Assembly (NCBI GenBank): GCA_016292145.1
Contig: JAEFBA010000003.1
Location: 1-64,000, forward strand
Reading direction: 5' to 3'
Origin: Saccharofermentans sp.
GTDB lineage: Bacteria; Bacillota; Clostridia; Saccharofermentanales; Saccharofermentanaceae
Length of the DNA: 64,000 bases
Under the pieces are notes generated by a model. It worked only from the letters and a program-made list of their open reading frames with translations, did no database searches and was not told the origin of the DNA. Made by a program: the position numbers and the translations under genes. Below, piece by piece: positions 1-9,895 of this stretch (position 1 is its first letter; each line of letters opens with the position of its first letter).

Positions 1-3000
1 ACAAGGCTGAAGACCGCCAGATGTTTAAAGACACGATGGAAGCGATCGGCCAGCCCTGCATTCCTTCAAAGGTCGTAACGACAGTGGAAGATGCTCTCGC
101 ATTTGCAGATGAGATCGGTTACCCGGTTATCGTAAGACCTGCCTTCACATTGGGAGGCACAGGCGGCGGTATCGCAAAAGACAAGGATGAGCTCCACGAG
201 ATCGCAAGAAATGGTCTTGCCCTGTCGCCTATTACACAGATATTAGTTGAGCGCGGTATCGCAGGCTGGAAAGAGATCGAGTTCGAAGTAATTAGAGATA
301 AGGACGGCAACGTCATCACGGTCTGCTCGATGGAGAACTTAGACCCCGTCGGCGTTCATACGGGTGACTCTATCGTTATCGCTCCTGCAGTAACTCTCTC
401 AGACAAAGAATATCAGATGTTAAGAACAGCATCTCTTAACATCATCGAAGCATTGGGCGTTGAAGGCGGCTGTAACTGCCAGTTCGCGCTTAATCCGAAC
501 TCATTCGAGTATGCGGTAATCGAGGTTAACCCGAGAGTCTCAAGATCATCGGCTCTCGCATCGAAGGCAACAGGTTATCCTATCGCAAAGGTTGCTACAA
601 AGATCGCTATAGGCTACAGGCTCCACGAGATCGTAAATGCCGTAACAGGCCACACTTATGCTGCTTTCGAGCCTGCATTGGATTACGTTGCAGTTAAGTA
701 TCCGAAGTGGCCTTTCGACAAGTTCGTATACGCAAAGAGAAATCTCGGCACACAGATGAAGGCGACAGGCGAAGTCATGGCGATCTCCGACTCGTTTGAG
801 AGCGCGCTCATGAAGGCCGTAAGAGGCGCAGAGATCTCAGCTGATACACTCCACCTGAAGAAGATGGAGGAAGTCGCAGACGAAGACCTTATGGAGCGCT
901 GCGTTACGCCTACAGACGAGAGACTCTTCTATGTTGCTGAGGCTATCAGAAGAGGTGTAGAGATCGAGAAGATCAACGCTGAGACCAAGATCGACATGTG
1001 GTTCCTCTCAAAGATCAGGAACCTCGTCGAATTCGAAAAGAATATCGCAGGAAGAGACATTTCTTTCGATGAATACGTAAAGGCAAAGAAATTAGGCTTT
1101 ACTGACAAGGCGATCGCAAGGATCACAGGCAAGCCCGTTACATATGAACTCAAGCCTACATTCAAGATGGTTGATACATGCGCAGGCGAGTTCGAAGCGC
1201 ACACACCTTACTTCTATGCAACATTCAACAGACCTGAAGAGGGCGGTGAGAATGAAGCTGATTTTGAGAAGGCAGGCGACAAGGACAAGCAGACAGTAAT
1301 CGTATTCGGTTCAGGCCCGATCCGTATCGGTCAGGGTATCGAGTTCGACTATGCCGCAGTTCACTGCGTACACGCGCTCCGCAACTTAGGCTACAGGGTA
1401 GTTATCGTAAACAACAACCCTGAGACTGTATCCACTGACTTCGATACAGGCGACAGACTTTATTTCGAGCCTCTGACACCTGAAGACGTAATGAACATCG
1501 TCCATCAGGAAAAGCCGTTCGGCGTTGTAGTCGCATTCGGCGGCCAGACAGCTATCAAGCTCACGAAAACCTTATCCGAGAACAACATCAACATCATCGG
1601 TACATCTGCTGATTCCATCGATATGGCAGAAGACCGTGAGAGATTCGATGAGCTCTTGGAGCGCCTCGGAATCGCAAGACCTAAGGGCTTCTCCGTCCTC
1701 ACACTCGAGGAAGCACTCAAGGCTGCAAACACACTTGAATACCCTGTACTCTTAAGACCTTCTTATGTCCTGGGCGGTCAGAACATGATCATTGCCTTCA
1801 ATGACGAAGACGTTAATGAGTACATGAGGATCATCTTAGCTCAGGGCATCGAAAACCCTGTCCTCATCGACAAGTACATTCAGGGTAAGGAGATCGAAGT
1901 AGACGCTATCTACGACGGCAAGGATGTCCTTATCCCCGGACTTATGGAACACGTTGAGCGTGCGGGAATCCACTCCGGTGACTCGATCGCTATGTATCCT
2001 GCAAAGCATATCTACGACGATATGTATAAAAAGCTTGCAGATACAACGATCGCTCTCTGCGACGGCCTTAAGTCAACAGGTATCGTAAATATCCAGTACA
2101 TCGTAAAGGACAACAGGATCTATGTAATCGAGGTCAACCCGAGAGCATCAAGAACAGTTCCTTACATGAGCAAGGTTACGGGCATTCCGATGGTAGACGT
2201 TGCCATTGAAGTAAGCCTCGGCACACCGCTTGCAGATATGGACTACGGCACAGGATTCTACAGACAGTCACCTTATACCGCAGTTAAGGTTCCTGTATTC
2301 TCATTCGAGAAGCTCACTGACGTTGATACACAGTTAGGACCTGAGATGAAGTCCACCGGTGAGGTATTAGGCGTCGGCAGAAACCTCTCTGAAGCACTCT
2401 ACAAAGGCCTTGTAGCAGCAGGCTACAAGATGTATAAGCGCGGCGGCGTATTCATCACGGTAAGGAATTCCGACAAGATGGAGATCGTAGAGATCGCAAA
2501 GAAGTTCGATTCGATGGGCTTCAAGCTCTATGCAACTCACGGTACGGCAGAGGCATTAAGACAGGCCGGAATGGAAGTTACGGCAGTATCCAAGATCCAC
2601 GAGTCTGATGAGAACAACACCATGACGCTTCTTGAGAGCGGCAAGATCAATTACATCATCTCGACATCTGCAAAGGGAAGACTCCCTGCAAGAGACTCCG
2701 TTAAGCTCAGAAGAAGAGCAGTCATGCTCGGCATCCCCTGCCTTACGGCTGTCGATACCGCAGATGCTCTTGCAGACTCTCTGATGAGCCACTTCTCCGA
2801 GATCAACACAGAGCTCGTAGACATCAACAACATGCGTGACAAGAGAAGGAAGATCAACTTCACGAAGATGCAGGGATGCGGCAACGATTATATCTACATC
2901 GACTGCATGGAGAACATGGTATCTTCACCTGAATCACTCTCTGTCTATATGAGTGACAGACACTTCGGTGTAGGCGGTGACGGCATCGTCCTCATCGCTC

Positions 3001-3689
3001 CCTCCAAGGTTGCTGACTGCCGCATGATAATGTTCAACCTGGACGGCTCTGAAGGCATGATGTGCGGCAATGCTATAAGATGCGTTGCAAAGTACATGTA
3101 CGATGAGCGCGGCCACAAGAAGAGACACATGAAGATCGAGACCAAGAGCGGCATCAAGACTTTAGAGCTCATGACATCAGGCGGTGTCGTAGTAAGAGTT
3201 AAAGTTGACATGGGCAAGGCAGAACTCAATCCGCCGAAGATCCCGTGCACGCTCCCCGGCGATACTGCGATCAACGTCCCTGTAAATATAGACGGCGATC
3301 AATATAACATTACGGCAGTATCCATGGGCAATCCTCATGCTGTTGTATTCACTGACCGTGTTGATGTTCTGGATCTTAATACCATCGGTCCCAAGTTCGA
3401 ATACTCGACGGATATCTTCCCCGAGAGAGTCAACACCGAGTTCGTCAAAGTCATCGACGAGCATACACTCAAGATGAGAGTATGGGAGAGAGGCTCAGGC
3501 GAGACTATGGCCTGTGGTACCGGTGCCTGCGCAACAGTCGTTGCAGCATGTGAGAACGGCTTCTGCAAGAAGAACGAAGACATCAGGGTCATCCTTAAGG
3601 GCGGAGATCTCATCATCAGATACACAGACGATGCAGTATTCATGACGGGTAACTGCGACAAGGTCTTCGAAGGATCCATGGAGGTCTGA
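1..3689 (+). CDS. carB-dapF: Carbamoyl-phosphate synthase large subunit fused in frame to diaminopimelate epimerase (CarB-DapF); 5' end cut by window
   Basis: Frame is open from base 3. CarB ATP-grasp halves and MGS-like domain, then 'INFTKMQGCGNDYIYID...MCGNAIRC...GSGETMACGTGACATVV' (both DapF catalytic-Cys motifs) with no intervening stop. Confidence 0.93.
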   Translation, partial: KAEDRQMFKDTMEAIGQPCIPSKVVTTVEDALAFADEIGYPVIVRPAFTLGGTGGGIAKDKDELHEIARNGLALSPITQILVERGIAGWKEIEFEVIRDKDGNVITVCSMENLDPVGVHTGDSIVIAPAVTLSDKEYQMLRTASLNIIEALGVEGGCNCQFALNPNSFEYAVIEVNPRVSRSSALASKATGYPIAKVATKIAIGYRLHEIVNAVTGHTYAAFEPALDYVAVKYPKWPFDKFVYAKRNLGTQMKATGEVMAISDSFESALMKAVRGAEISADTLHLKKMEEVADEDLMERCVTPTDERLFYVAEAIRRGVEIEKINAETKIDMWFLSKIRNLVEFEKNIAGRDISFDEYVKAKKLGFTDKAIARITGKPVTYELKPTFKMVDTCAGEFEAHTPYFYATFNRPEEGGENEADFEKAGDKDKQTVIVFGSGPIRIGQGIEFDYAAVHCVHALRNLGYRVVIVNNNPETVSTDFDTGDRLYFEPLTPEDVMNIVHQEKPFGVVVAFGGQTAIKLTKTLSENNINIIGTSADSIDMAEDRERFDELLERLGIARPKGFSVLTLEEALKAANTLEYPVLLRPSYVLGGQNMIIAFNDEDVNEYMRIILAQGIENPVLIDKYIQGKEIEVDAIYDGKDVLIPGLMEHVERAGIHSGDSIAMYPAKHIYDDMYKKLADTTIALCDGLKSTGIVNIQYIVKDNRIYVIEVNPRASRTVPYMSKVTGIPMVDVAIEVSLGTPLADMDYGTGFYRQSPYTAVKVPVFSFEKLTDVDTQLGPEMKSTGEVLGVGRNLSEALYKGLVAAGYKMYKRGGVFITVRNSDKMEIVEIAKKFDSMGFKLYATHGTAEALRQAGMEVTAVSKIHESDENNTMTLLESGKINYIISTSAKGRLPARDSVKLRRRAVMLGIPCLTAVDTADALADSLMSHFSEINTELVDINNMRDKRRKINFTKMQGCGNDYIYIDCMENMVSSPESLSVYMSDRHFGVGGDGIVLIAPSKVADCRMIMFNLDGSEGMMCGNAIRCVAKYMYDERGHKKRHMKIETKSGIKTLELMTSGGVVVRVKVDMGKAELNPPKIPCTLPGDTAINVPVNIDGDQYNITAVSMGNPHAVVFTDRVDVLDLNTIGPKFEYSTDIFPERVNTEFVKVIDEHTLKMRVWERGSGETMACGTGACATVVAACENGFCKKNEDIRVILKGGDLIIRYTDDAVFMTGNCDKVFEGSMEV

Positions 3690-4351
3690 TGACTAAGACA
3701 GAGAGATCCTTTAAAGCAGCGATTTTCGATATGGACGGACTGATCCTTGATTCAGAAAGGACAGTCCTTTCCATTTGGGAACAGATCGGCTCCAGGTACG
3801 GTTTTGCAGGTATCCGCGATTACGGAATAAGCGTTATCGGAAAGAATAAGAAGGCTACCGTTGATGAATTCAGGAGAAGATACGGTGAGCCCGGAGAACC
3901 TTATGAGCGGGAGCTCAGAGCAATTTACAACGATCTGGCGGCTCAGGGCAAGGTGCCGTTAAAGCCTCATACGATAGAACTTTTGAGTGCGATGAAGAAT
4001 GCCGGCATGAAGACCGCGATCGCATCGTCTTCCACCAGGGAGGAAGTGACTTCGCAGATGGAAGTGCTCGGTGCTCTTCCCTTTTTCGATGCCTGTGTAT
4101 GCGGCGACCAGGTCACTAAGTCCAAGCCTGATCCGGAGATATTCCTCCTGGCATGTGATGCCCTGGGTGTAAAGCCTGAAGAAGGCGTGGGACTTGAAGA
4201 TTCATTCAACGGAGTAAGGTCATGCAGGGCATCAGGCCTTTATACCATAATGGTTCCTGACATCATTCAGCCCGATGATGAGATGAAGAGCTTAGCAGAC
4301 GTTATCCTTCCGTCGTTAAAGGACGTTCAGGACTTCTTAAATCTCAGGTAA
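3689..4351 (+). CDS. HAD-superfamily hydrolase (beta-phosphoglucomutase-like)
   Basis: 'AAIFDMDGLILDSE' motif I, 'KPDPEIFLLACDALGV...GLEDSFNGV'; ATGA overlap with upstream gene. Confidence 0.85.
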   Translation: MTKTERSFKAAIFDMDGLILDSERTVLSIWEQIGSRYGFAGIRDYGISVIGKNKKATVDEFRRRYGEPGEPYERELRAIYNDLAAQGKVPLKPHTIELLSAMKNAGMKTAIASSSTREEVTSQMEVLGALPFFDACVCGDQVTKSKPDPEIFLLACDALGVKPEEGVGLEDSFNGVRSCRASGLYTIMVPDIIQPDDEMKSLADVILPSLKDVQDFLNLR

Positions 4352-5313
4352 TTGTTGTTGTAAAGATAGTTCATGACGGATGCGCCGATGATTATCGCGT
4401 ATCCTATGATGCTTAAGAAATCAGGGACCTCGCTCAAGAAGATAAGACCGAGCAGAGCCGTAAAGATTACGGTCGAATAGTCGTAGATAGATATCTCCTT
4501 TGCAGGGCACGCGGCATAAGCGGATGTGATGAATATCTGGCCGAAGCATGCAGCAACGCCCGTCATGCAGCAGTAGAAGAACTGGAGACCCGTGATAGGC
4601 CGGTATGTGAATATGATGAACGGTATCAATGCTATGCACGAGAACGTCGAAAAGAACGCGACTACGACGATGCCGCGCTCACCTTTGATCGTGGCCTTGC
4701 GCAGGAACGCGTAGGCGATTCCGGCACAGATACCGCCGATAAGAGCGATAACAAGAGGGAAGACCGAATCGCCGCTTATGCCTAAGTTTCCGAAGATAAA
4801 AGACGGTTTTACGACGAATACCGCGCCTGCTATGGCGGTCAGGATAGCTGCCCACTGGAAGCCGTCAGCAGCTTCCTTAAGAACGATGATGGAAGTAAGC
4901 ATCGCAAAGAACGGAGAGAGCTTGTTGAGCATCATGGCATCGGACATGTTGGCAGTCGAAATCGCGTAGAAATTCGCAAGAACGCCTATCGTGCCGAAGC
5001 CCGCGCGCATGAAGAGGTACGGCAGGGTCTGCTTTTTTATCTTGAACTTCTCGGGAGACCTCGCGAGGATGATATAAGACATTACGATAGCTACAAGGTT
5101 CCTGAAGAAAGCTTTCTGGAATACGGGCATATCTCCTGCAAGGTTGATGAACAGAGCCATGCATGCAAAAGAGAATGACGACAGAAGAAGGTATACGATC
5201 CCTCTCTTCCTTGGTGATAATCTGTTAAGAAATCTAATAGTCACGGGCCGTTCTCTTTTCGAAATCTTCAGCAATAAAAATAAAACAAGAAAGCACTGTT
5301 GTCTATAAGACAA
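4327..5313 (-). CDS. EamA/DMT-family transporter
   Basis: About 10 hydrophobic helices, two EamA-like repeats; convergent 25-bp overlap with the HAD gene. True start may be internal. Confidence 0.75.
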   Translation of the reverse strand: MSYRQQCFLVLFLLLKISKRERPVTIRFLNRLSPRKRGIVYLLLSSFSFACMALFINLAGDMPVFQKAFFRNLVAIVMSYIILARSPEKFKIKKQTLPYLFMRAGFGTIGVLANFYAISTANMSDAMMLNKLSPFFAMLTSIIVLKEAADGFQWAAILTAIAGAVFVVKPSFIFGNLGISGDSVFPLVIALIGGICAGIAYAFLRKATIKGERGIVVVAFFSTFSCIALIPFIIFTYRPITGLQFFYCCMTGVAACFGQIFITSAYAACPAKEISIYDYSTVIFTALLGLIFLSEVPDFLSIIGYAIIIGASVMNYLYNNNYLRFKKS

Positions 5314-5332
5314 GGCTTGTTCAATTCATAGA

Positions 5333-5361
5333 TTGACACACCTCTTAACCCTCAATACAAT
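5333..5361 (+). promoter_or_regulatory. Sigma-A-type promoter for the 5401-9883 gene cluster
   Basis: TTGACA - 17 nt - TACAAT. Confidence 0.7.
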
Positions 5362-5400
5362 TAGGGAGTTGCTTAAATATTATAATTTAGAGGTCGATAT

Positions 5401-6360
5401 ATGCTTAGAGTCGGTATATTAGGTTGCGGAGTGATCGCTGCCAAGATCTGTGACAGCCTTAAGGGCAACAGAAAGGTCAGGATCGAAGGTGTCGCTTCAA
5501 GAGAAAGAGCGAAGGCAAAGAAGTTTGCCGCTTCGCACTGCCCTGATGCAAAGGTGTTTACCGGTTATGAGAAGCTCGCCAAGTCTCCCGATATCGATCT
5601 TATCTATATTGCGACCCCCAACACTTATCACTACGAACACGCGATAATGTGCATCAAGGAATATAAGAATGTCCTTATCGAGAAGCCTTTTGCAATGAGC
5701 AGGGCCGAAGCCGACAGCATCTTCTTCGAAGCCAAGAACAGAGGCGTTTTTGTCGCAGAAGCCATGTGGACATCTTATCTGCCGCTCCACAAGAAGGCTC
5801 TTGAATGGATCGAGAAGGGCAGGATCGGACAGATCAAGTATGTAACCGCTAACCTCGGATACGACATTGAGAATGTTCCGAGACTTAACAGCACGGTATT
5901 GGGCGGCGGAAGCTACCTGGACCTCGGTGTATATACAACGAACTTCGCGCTCTCTTTTATGGGTGATGACATTAAGGTATCCAGAGTCTTTGCGAGGAAA
6001 GATTCATCCGGTATCGACCGCGATACGACGTATTCCATGGAGACAGATGACGGTGCCATCCTCGGCAACTTCTATGTTACGATGTGCGCCAACACCGACA
6101 AGGACGGCGTAGTTATAGGTGAGAGAGGCAAGATCAGATTTACCAACATCAACAATTACAGGAAGATCACTCTTTATTCGGCAGATGATGTGATGCTGGA
6201 TGAAGCAGAAGCAGACAAGAATTACTTAAAGGGGTATGTATACGAATTCGAATCCTGCGCAAATGCCATTTCGAAGGGACTTATCCAGGCACCTGAGATG
6301 CCGTGGAGCAGGACTGTCAGGATATGCCAGATAAACGATACGATTCGTTCAATGATGTGA
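5401..6360 (+). CDS. Gfo/Idh/MocA-family oxidoreductase
   Basis: 'VGILGCGVIAAKICDSL' Rossmann start, 'LIEKPFAMSRAEAD' EKP motif. Confidence 0.88.
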   Translation: MLRVGILGCGVIAAKICDSLKGNRKVRIEGVASRERAKAKKFAASHCPDAKVFTGYEKLAKSPDIDLIYIATPNTYHYEHAIMCIKEYKNVLIEKPFAMSRAEADSIFFEAKNRGVFVAEAMWTSYLPLHKKALEWIEKGRIGQIKYVTANLGYDIENVPRLNSTVLGGGSYLDLGVYTTNFALSFMGDDIKVSRVFARKDSSGIDRDTTYSMETDDGAILGNFYVTMCANTDKDGVVIGERGKIRFTNINNYRKITLYSADDVMLDEAEADKNYLKGYVYEFESCANAISKGLIQAPEMPWSRTVRICQINDTIRSMM

Positions 6361-6362
6361 TT

Positions 6363-6890
6363 ATGACGGACAATATTTCAAGACAGGCAAAGAACAGAAA
6401 GCTCATAAGATTTATCGTCTTCAACGGTATCGTTGCAGCGCTCTATGTGGTGCTCACGTATTTCCTTGCGCCTATCTCATACGGACCGATCCAGGCGAGG
6501 ATCTCTGAGGTCATGACGGTATTCCCGGTCTTCTCATGGGGCATGATCCCCGGTGTTACTTTGGGATGCCTTATCTCGAACCTCTTAAATCCCGACAATC
6601 TGGGTCCTGTCGATATCATCGGAGGTACACTGGCTACGCTTCTTGCAGGCTATCTGTCTTATCTCATCGGCAGGAAGAACAAGTGGCTCGGCATCATCCC
6701 GCCGGTTGTCTGCAACGGACTTATCGTCGGAGGATATCTTCCGTTCCTTTTGTTTGACACCGTAACATGGCAGGAAGTCGTTCTCACCATGCTCTCTGTA
6801 GCAGGCGGCGAAGCTGCCGTTTTAGTAGTATTGGGACTGCCGCTCGTAGCAGTTATCGAAAAGACAGGATTAAAGAGTAAATTACCATGA
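6363..6890 (+). CDS. queT: QueT-family transporter (ECF S component, queuosine precursor)
   Basis: 'LAPISYGPIQARISEVMTVFPVFSWGMIPGVTLGCLISNLL...PVDIIGGTLATLLAGYLSYLIG'. Confidence 0.85.
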   Translation: MTDNISRQAKNRKLIRFIVFNGIVAALYVVLTYFLAPISYGPIQARISEVMTVFPVFSWGMIPGVTLGCLISNLLNPDNLGPVDIIGGTLATLLAGYLSYLIGRKNKWLGIIPPVVCNGLIVGGYLPFLLFDTVTWQEVVLTMLSVAGGEAAVLVVLGLPLVAVIEKTGLKSKLP

Positions 6891-7498
6891 CACAATATTT
6901 TGACCCCAATCCGACAACTCCTTCAGACCGTAAAGTGATCCCCTACAGAATGAACGGGATCAACTTCGAATTCTCAACGGATTCATCGGTCTTCTCGAGG
7001 AAGGAAGTTGACTTCGGAACAAACCTTTTGATCGATACCATCGTTAAGGACATCAAGTCCAGAGGTCCTAAGATGGAACGCTTTGTAGACCTGGGATGCG
7101 GCGTCGGAATCGTCGGCATCGTTATAAAGTCATGCTTTATGGCTTTCGATGTAACGGGCGTCGACATCAATTCAAGAGCGGTTGCTCTCGCCCGCGAGAA
7201 CGCGATCAACAACGGCGTAAACTGCAGATTTATGTCGAGCGACATCCTCTTCGGCGTAAGGGACGAGCGCTTCGATATCGTTGCGACAAATCCCCCTGTA
7301 AGAGCCGGCAAGAAGACTGTGTTTGGCTTCTACGAGCAGGCCTTTGAGGTCCTTAATCCGGGCGGATATCTTTATGTCGTCCTGCAGCGCAAGCAGGGCG
7401 CGCCTTCAACTATGGATAAGATGAAAGAGCTCTTCGGCAATTGCGAGACGCTTGCAATAGACGGCGGATACAGAGTTATGAGGTCCCGAAAAGAATGA
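6887..7498 (+). CDS. Class I SAM-dependent methyltransferase (RsmC/YbxB-like)
   Basis: 'FVDLGCGVGIVGIV' motif I, 'DIVATNPPVRAGK' NPP motif. Confidence 0.85.
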   Translation: MTQYFDPNPTTPSDRKVIPYRMNGINFEFSTDSSVFSRKEVDFGTNLLIDTIVKDIKSRGPKMERFVDLGCGVGIVGIVIKSCFMAFDVTGVDINSRAVALARENAINNGVNCRFMSSDILFGVRDERFDIVATNPPVRAGKKTVFGFYEQAFEVLNPGGYLYVVLQRKQGAPSTMDKMKELFGNCETLAIDGGYRVMRSRKE

Positions 7499-8469
7499 GC
7501 TTCTTACCGTATCCGTTTATAGATTCCTACATGATGTTCTTCATCTACAGCTTTGTCGGCTGGGTAATCGAAGTCATCTACTACGGGATCACCGAGGGTA
7601 AATTCATCAACAGAGGCTTTCTGGCAGGCCCCTTATGTCCTGTTTACGGACTGGGCTTTTATGCCGCTATCTGGATATTCGAACCCTTGAGCAATAACTT
7701 CTTCATCATATTCTTCGGCATGGCTGCCGCATGTACGATAGTTGAGCTCATTGCCGGCGTTATCCTCTATCACGTATTCCATATGCGCTGGTGGGATTAT
7801 TCGGAATACAAGCTCAACTTCAGAGGTTATATCTGCTTAAGGTTCTATATCTACTGGGGTATTGCGGCTTCGCTCGGCATCTATGTCCTGCATCCGCTCG
7901 TAAAGCATTTAATTGCCCATATCAATTATCCCGTGAGGATCGGCGTTCTCGCCTTCTTTACCCTGGTTCTCGTTACTGACATTGTTACCACCATCATTAC
8001 GATCGCGGGCTTCAAGAAAAAGTTCGAAGCAATGGAAAAGGTCGTATCCGGCACGAAGGTCGTATCAGATCTCATCGGTTCGCAGATATATGGCGCGGTC
8101 GACACTGTTGTAACAGTATCCGAACCTACCAGAAATCACTACGAGCAGTACAGAAAGCTGATCGACGAGAACCGCCGCCAGGAAAGGGAACTTGCTGCCC
8201 AGCACAGGGCTGAGGAAAAGGCTTTTGCGAACCAGTTCACCGAAGCCGAGAAGGAGAGCCTGAGGCTCGCCAAGGCGCAGGCTGCAAATACCGTAGGTTC
8301 TCTCATAAGTTCATTCAAAAAGAACGAGAAACGTCTCGTAAACGTTGTTATGGTGAGATCAAGTGATGCCGGTGCCGCAGTGATGAGATTCATCAAGAAG
8401 AGAACGGAAAGCGGCAGCGACGAGATTTTCGAGATCGACGAAGAAGAACAGACTTTGAAAAAAGAGTAA
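7495..8469 (+). CDS. Putative ABC-transporter permease-like membrane protein (PF06541 type) with coiled-coil C-terminus
   Basis: 'FIYSFVGWVIEVIYYGITEGKFINRGFLAGPLCPVYGLG'; ATGA overlap supports start at 7495. Confidence 0.7.
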   Translation: MSFLPYPFIDSYMMFFIYSFVGWVIEVIYYGITEGKFINRGFLAGPLCPVYGLGFYAAIWIFEPLSNNFFIIFFGMAAACTIVELIAGVILYHVFHMRWWDYSEYKLNFRGYICLRFYIYWGIAASLGIYVLHPLVKHLIAHINYPVRIGVLAFFTLVLVTDIVTTIITIAGFKKKFEAMEKVVSGTKVVSDLIGSQIYGAVDTVVTVSEPTRNHYEQYRKLIDENRRQERELAAQHRAEEKAFANQFTEAEKESLRLAKAQAANTVGSLISSFKKNEKRLVNVVMVRSSDAGAAVMRFIKKRTESGSDEIFEIDEEEQTLKKE

Positions 8470-8513
8470 GCGTTAACTATAATAGGCGCGTCAAAATATA
8501 AGGAGGACATATT

Positions 8514-9362
8514 ATGTCATCAGCATGTGATACTTGCCCGTCAAAGAACGGCTGCACATCGCAGGATTCCTGCCCGTCAGCAAACGGGATCCAGAAGGAT
8601 CCTCTTGCTAAAGGATCATCCATCAAGACCGTTATCGGTGTTGCAAGCGGCAAGGGCGGCGTAGGCAAGTCATTCGTTACATCAGTTCTCGCAGTACAGC
8701 TTGCGAGAAAAGGCTATAGAGTAGGCATCATGGATGCCGACATCACGGGTCCTTCGATCCCGCAGTCCTTTGGTCTTACAGAGAATTTAAGAGGTACTGA
8801 CGACCAGCTCATCGTTCCTGCAGAGACAAAGACAGGGATCAAGGCTGTCAGCGTCAACCTCGTGCTCGAGAACAAGGAAGCTCCGGTTATCTGGAGAGGC
8901 CCTGTCCTTTCATCGCTCCTCAAGCAGTTCTGGGGCCAGACAAACTGGGAGACATTAGACGTTCTCCTCATCGACATGCCTCCGGGAACAGGCGATGTTC
9001 CGCTCACAGTATTCCAGTCCATGCCTGTAGACGGCATAATCCTTGTCGCAACGAGCCAGGATCTTGTTTCCATGATCGTCAACAAGGCAAGAAACATGGC
9101 TTCCATGATGAAGGTCCCTGTTCTTGGTATGGTCGAAAACATGAGCTATATCAAGTGCCCTCACTGCGGTGATGAGATCAGGCTCTACGGCGACGGCTCC
9201 ACTATCGAGAAGTCCGCTTCTGAGATCGGTGCAAAGGTTACGGATAAGCTTCCTTTAGATCCTGAAGTTACTAAGCTCGTCGACTCAGGCAACGCAGAGA
9301 AGGTCAGCCCTGATCTTTTGTCCGGTACTGTCGACCTGATCGCAGAACTCATCGAGAAGTGA
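8514..9362 (+). CDS. Mrp/NBP35-family P-loop ATPase (Fe-S carrier)
   Basis: 'GVASGKGGVGKSFVTSVLA' deviant Walker A, 'DIDMPPGTGDVPLTV', 'CPHCG'; RBS aaggagga. Confidence 0.9.
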   Translation: MSSACDTCPSKNGCTSQDSCPSANGIQKDPLAKGSSIKTVIGVASGKGGVGKSFVTSVLAVQLARKGYRVGIMDADITGPSIPQSFGLTENLRGTDDQLIVPAETKTGIKAVSVNLVLENKEAPVIWRGPVLSSLLKQFWGQTNWETLDVLLIDMPPGTGDVPLTVFQSMPVDGIILVATSQDLVSMIVNKARNMASMMKVPVLGMVENMSYIKCPHCGDEIRLYGDGSTIEKSASEIGAKVTDKLPLDPEVTKLVDSGNAEKVSPDLLSGTVDLIAELIEK

Positions 9363-9883
9363 AGACCGGATTCCTGACATTGCTTGCCGCAGCAGCGGTC
9401 CTGCTGGTGTTCCTTGGCGGCTGTTCCAAGCCCAAGGAGAATAATCCTCTCATGGAATATCTGGGTGATTATTCATACAGCGACCCTGCCGTATGCATGG
9501 TCTATGAAAGGATAGAAGATGAGACTGACGAAGACGGCAATCCTCTCTACGGGATCCAGTACCGCAAGGTAACGGACTTTGAAGGACTCAAGGCTTCCGG
9601 GCTCACGCTTCTTATCTATTTCTACAGTTCCATGGATAACAGAAGTGCGCAGGTCACCGCAGCAGTTGAAGACATTGCTTCAAGCTACAACGGAAAGCTC
9701 TGCGTGCTGATGCTCGATGCGATGGAGTATAAGGACCTCATGGGCAAATATGAGATCGAAGCTGTTCCTGAATTTGTCCTTGTAAGAAAGGGGCAGGCCG
9801 ATAAGATCTTCGGCGGTGTCTCACGTGAATACTGGACGGTCGGCGATGTGTTATCATGGCTTCAGGAAAACGGAATAACATAA
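9359..9883 (+). CDS. Thioredoxin-fold lipoprotein (GTG start)
   Basis: Lipobox 'LVFLGGC'; 'LLIYFYSSMDNRSAQVTAAVEDIA...YEIEAVPEFVLVRKG' Trx-like fold. Confidence 0.6.
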   Translation: MKTGFLTLLAAAAVLLVFLGGCSKPKENNPLMEYLGDYSYSDPAVCMVYERIEDETDEDGNPLYGIQYRKVTDFEGLKASGLTLLIYFYSSMDNRSAQVTAAVEDIASSYNGKLCVLMLDAMEYKDLMGKYEIEAVPEFVLVRKGQADKIFGGVSREYWTVGDVLSWLQENGIT

Positions 9884-9895
9884 AGGTGGATTCTT

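Noticed and set aside
6303-6362. preQ1 riboswitch before queT
   Set aside because: queT start lies within/at the end of the preceding oxidoreductase gene; no space for an aptamer.
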